Positions 61,609 to 64,000 of a stretch of 64,000 nucleotides of DNA are shown here, piece by piece (the first letter of the stretch is position 1; each line of letters begins with the position of its first letter). The position numbers and the translations under genes were made by a program. The stretch is taken from positions 396,487 to 460,486 of the forward strand of contig NZ_SAIQ01000002.1 of the NCBI RefSeq assembly GCF_004118155.1. Reading direction: 5' to 3'. The notes below the pieces were generated by a model. It saw only the letters and a list, made by a program, of their open reading frames with translations, was not told where the DNA came from and did not search any database. The DNA is from Edaphocola flava (GTDB lineage Bacteria > Bacteroidota > Bacteroidia > Chitinophagales > Chitinophagaceae).

Positions 61609-62793
61609 ATGAGTATCAACACAACACAACTGATTCATTCTCTTCCAGTAGACCCATTAACCGGCTCTATCTCTGTACCCATCTACCAAACAGCAACATT
61701 CGTGCAGGATGCACCTGGTGTACACAAAGGCTTTGACTATGCCCGTTCTAACAATCCTACCCGCGCGGCGCTGGAGCAACTCGTTGCACATCTCGAAGGA
61801 GGAACAAATGCTTATGCATTCGCAACCGGATTAGCTGCTATCGATGCGGTACTGAAGCTGTTAAGTGCCGGAGATGAGATCATTGCGGTAGATGATATCT
61901 ATGGTGGCGCTTATCGCCTGTTTACACATGTATATGCCAAATTCGGTATCAAAGTGCACTATGTCGATACTACCGAAGCAGATAATGTACTGCAGTATAT
62001 CAATGAAAAAACAAAGCTGATCTGGCTGGAATCTCCTACCAATCCTACTTTGAAAGTTTCCGATATTGAGCGCATTGCTGCAATTGCAAAATCCTTCAAT
62101 GCACTGGTTGTAGTAGACAATACTTTCGCTTCTCCGGTGGCACAACAGCCATTCCAGCTGGGAGCAGATATCATCATTCATAGCGGTACCAAATACCTGG
62201 GTGGGCACTCAGACCTGGTTGCCGGACTGGTTGTGGTAAACAACACAGAACTGGCAGATCAGATCAAATTTATTCAAAACGCATCCGGCGGTATTTTAGG
62301 ACCGAATGATTGTTGGCTGCTGATCCGTGGTATTGAAACACTGACCCTGCGGGTAACCCGTCAATGTGAAACAGCGCTGCAGGTCGCTACCTTCCTCGAG
62401 TCGCATGATGCTGTAGCTACTGTATACTATCCGGGTCTGAGCAGCCATAAGAATCATGAAATTGCGGCCAGACAACAAAACGGCTTATTCGGAGGTGTTA
62501 TATCCTTCACCCTGAAAGAGGATACTGAAGCGGCTGCCAATGCGCTGGTGACCAATACGCAATATTTCAAACTGGCTGAGAGCCTGGGTGGTGTGAAAAG
62601 CCTGATCTGTTCTCCTCCGCAAATGACGCACAAATCTATTCCTCGTGAAAAACGTTTGCAGTCCGGTGTTGCCGACTCCCTGATCCGCATCAGCTGTGGC
62701 ATTGAAGAAGCCGAAGACCTGATCAAGGACCTGGAGCAAGCCCTGGTAAAAGCACAGGTGAGTGCTACAGTAACTGCCGCACAAGCCGTTTAA
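61609..62793 (+). CDS. Cystathionine gamma-synthase/transsulfuration PLP enzyme
   Basis: 394 residues. Cys/Met metabolism PLP enzyme: PLP Lys in SGTKYLGGHSD, YARSNNPTR and VVVDNTFASPV motifs. Cystathionine gamma-synthase and gamma-lyase share this architecture; control by a SAM riboswitch favours a synthetic role in methionine synthesis, either cystathionine gamma-synthase or a homocysteine-forming sulfhydrylase. It precedes homoserine dehydrogenase. Confidence 0.93.
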   Translation: MSINTTQLIHSLPVDPLTGSISVPIYQTATFVQDAPGVHKGFDYARSNNPTRAALEQLVAHLEGGTNAYAFATGLAAIDAVLKLLSAGDEIIAVDDIYGGAYRLFTHVYAKFGIKVHYVDTTEADNVLQYINEKTKLIWLESPTNPTLKVSDIERIAAIAKSFNALVVVDNTFASPVAQQPFQLGADIIIHSGTKYLGGHSDLVAGLVVVNNTELADQIKFIQNASGGILGPNDCWLLIRGIETLTLRVTRQCETALQVATFLESHDAVATVYYPGLSSHKNHEIAARQQNGLFGGVISFTLKEDTEAAANALVTNTQYFKLAESLGGVKSLICSPPQMTHKSIPREKRLQSGVADSLIRISCGIEEAEDLIKDLEQALVKAQVSATVTAAQAV

Positions 62794-62810
62794 TCTTCCT
62801 TATATATAGC

Positions 62811-62890
62811 AGCGACCGCATAGCTTAACCGGCTATCGGGGTAGTGAGTACACTACCTTAGGGGATCTACATGCCTGACGGTCGCTTTTT
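62811..62890 (+). other. Cloverleaf-like structured RNA with terminator stem
   Basis: An outer 8-bp stem AGCGACCG (62811-62818)/CGGTCGCT (62879-62886), followed by TTTTTC, encloses three arms: ATAGC/GCTAT (62820-62836), GGTAGTG/CACTACC (62840-62857) and TTAGG/CCTGA (62858-62878). The outer stem plus T run make a terminator; the three inner arms are unusual for one. It lies between the transsulfuration gene and homoserine dehydrogenase. It is not a tRNA (no T-loop or anticodon-arm match). Confidence 0.55.
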
Positions 62891-62918
62891 CTTTACTTTT
62901 TTAATATTTAATACAACA

Positions 62919-64000
62919 ATGAGCCATAAAAAATTAACCATAGGCCTTTTCGGATTCGGAGTAGTAGGAGAGGGTATATATCGTGTACTGCAGGATACGC
63001 AGTCCTTAAATGCAAGTATAAAAAAGATCTGTATCAAGCATATTGACAAAGAGCGTAATGCACCGGCAGCGTTATTTACAGACAATGCAGATGAACTGCT
63101 GAATGATGAAGAGATCAATGTAATAGTAGAGTTGATTGATGATGCGGATGCTGCGTATAGCATTGTTACCAAGGCACTCCGCCAGCATAAATCTGTAGTA
63201 TCGGCCAATAAAAAACTGATTGCGAATCACCATCAAGAGCTGATTAGCCTGCGCGACGAGTTTGGTGTATCCTTCCTGTACGAAGCGGCTGTTTGTGGCA
63301 GTGTACCGGTGATTCGTAACCTGGAGGAATATTATGATAATGACCTCTTATCTTCTGTTTCGGGTATTGTAAATGGCTCTACCAATTACATCCTGACGAA
63401 GATGAAGGAGGAGCAACTGCCTTATGAAACGGCCCTGAAACAAGCACAGGAACTGGGTTTTGCAGAGAGTGATCCTACCCTGGATGTGGAAGGTATAGAT
63501 GCCGTGAATAAGCTGACGATTATACTGAAGCATGCTTATGGTATTAATGAGATTCCGGAAGATATCCTGTACAGCGGTATTACCCAGATCCATGAAAGGG
63601 ATATTCAGTACGCGCAGGAAAAAGGATTTAATATCAAGTTGATTGCACAATCTATACAGGTTGAGGCCGGAAAAGTCGCTGCATTTATCTTACCCACATT
63701 TGTAGACCAGGAGAACCGCCTGTTCAGTGTACGTAATGAGTTTAATGGTGTACTGATAGGAAGTAAGCTGGCCGATGAGCAATTCCTGTACGGGAAAGGT
63801 GCCGGTCGTTATCCGACTTCTTCAGCTGTCCTGAGTGATATTGCAGCACTGCGCTACGATTATAAGTATGAGTATAAGAAGACTGCTCTGGGCATTCAGA
63901 ATGAGCTGAGCAATGAGGTGTATCTGCAGGTATATGTTAGTTTTGAATCCTGGGATACTATAGAGAAGGAACATTTTGTAGCTATCGAGCAGGTGTTCAA
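62919..64000 (+). CDS. Homoserine dehydrogenase, partial (3' end outside window)
   Basis: About 360 residues are visible from ATG 62919, open to the window end. NAD(P)-binding motif IGLFGFGVVGEG, substrate loop YEAAVCGSVPVI, and catalytic region GIVNGSTNYILTKM and FAESDPTLDVEGIDAVNKL. It reduces aspartate semialdehyde to homoserine, the precursor of methionine and threonine. The C-terminal part is outside; an ACT domain may start near the end. Together with the SAM-riboswitch-controlled gene upstream it forms a methionine pathway locus. Confidence 0.95.
   Translation, partial: MSHKKLTIGLFGFGVVGEGIYRVLQDTQSLNASIKKICIKHIDKERNAPAALFTDNADELLNDEEINVIVELIDDADAAYSIVTKALRQHKSVVSANKKLIANHHQELISLRDEFGVSFLYEAAVCGSVPVIRNLEEYYDNDLLSSVSGIVNGSTNYILTKMKEEQLPYETALKQAQELGFAESDPTLDVEGIDAVNKLTIILKHAYGINEIPEDILYSGITQIHERDIQYAQEKGFNIKLIAQSIQVEAGKVAAFILPTFVDQENRLFSVRNEFNGVLIGSKLADEQFLYGKGAGRYPTSSAVLSDIAALRYDYKYEYKKTALGIQNELSNEVYLQVYVSFESWDTIEKEHFVAIEQVF

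Noticed and set aside
62811..62886. tRNA gene candidate
   Set aside because: Cloverleaf-like and 76 nt long, but it has no TTCRA T-loop, no 5-bp/7-base anticodon arm and no usual D-loop; treated as a different structured RNA.

Overview
The window comes from the chromosome of a member of the Bacteroidota, most likely a Chitinophagaceae-like bacterium. Several lines of evidence agree. Many genes carry a TAnnTTTG -7 element, several with TTTG about 19 bp upstream, which is the Bacteroidota sigma-A promoter. Two secreted proteins end in type IX secretion (T9SS) sorting domains. There is a large TonB-dependent receptor with a carboxypeptidase-regulatory-like N-terminus, a GldM-like protein, a split transketolase and a fused CcmF/CcsA-type haem lyase. 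The phylum call is firm; the family is a guess. I saw no insertion sequence, prophage, CRISPR array or tRNA.

Layout. 1-1961: a truncated MbnP-like gene, a Cys-rich secreted protein and a protein with two S1-like folds, all on the minus strand. 1962-3240: a long intergenic region with two small-RNA-like units that share an 18-bp upstream element. 3241-6614: a LuxR/NarL response regulator with a degenerate receiver, a TPR histidine kinase and a canonical regulator. 6760-9174: a TetR-controlled operon (short-chain dehydrogenase-like protein, metallo-beta-lactamase-fold hydrolase). 9245-21856: the most interesting region, two gene arms around an XRE-cupin regulator. It encodes a phosphonatase-like HAD enzyme, a DUF5690 transporter, a small His-rich secreted protein, a TonB receptor, a T9SS-sorted alkaline-phosphatase-superfamily enzyme, a T9SS LamG/Fn3 protein and a TIGR03364-type FAD oxidoreductase.

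21924-34000 is mostly housekeeping on the minus strand: kynureninase, LspA, a TPR protein, a DUF3810 metalloprotease, RNase P RNA, MutS2 without an Smr domain, MscS, a GldM-like protein, DapD, EngB and PdxA. 34092-45500 holds cystathionine beta-synthase, ribosomal protein S15, an ECF sigma/membrane anti-sigma/Spy-like operon, an EamA exporter, the C-terminal transketolase half, a DivIC-like protein, and a BrkB-AroC-UbiA-Maf-KAS operon. 45593-50670 reads rightward: MarR, XerD, a LUD protein, QueA, TatA and a lytic transglycosylase. 50738-59065 reads leftward: a beta-barrel protein, a thioredoxin, the CcmF/CcsA and CcmE cytochrome c maturation pair (CcmE has Cys instead of the haem-binding His), a PIF1-like helicase, ferritin and a HEAT-like/SatD-like pair. 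59219-64000: PRPP synthetase, ribosomal protein L25, a SAM-I riboswitch with terminator, a cystathionine gamma-synthase-type enzyme, a cloverleaf-like structured RNA/terminator and the start of homoserine dehydrogenase, which together form a methionine biosynthesis locus.

The regulator-centred cluster at 9245-21856 reads as a complete scavenging pathway: surface phosphoester or phosphonate-ester hydrolysis, outer-membrane import, inner-membrane transport, oxidative deamination and C-P bond cleavage. Repeated TAAACA/TGTTTA operator-like sites lie at its promoters. The chemistry of its last two steps is inferred from TIGR03351/TIGR03364-type families; the natural substrate is not known from sequence.
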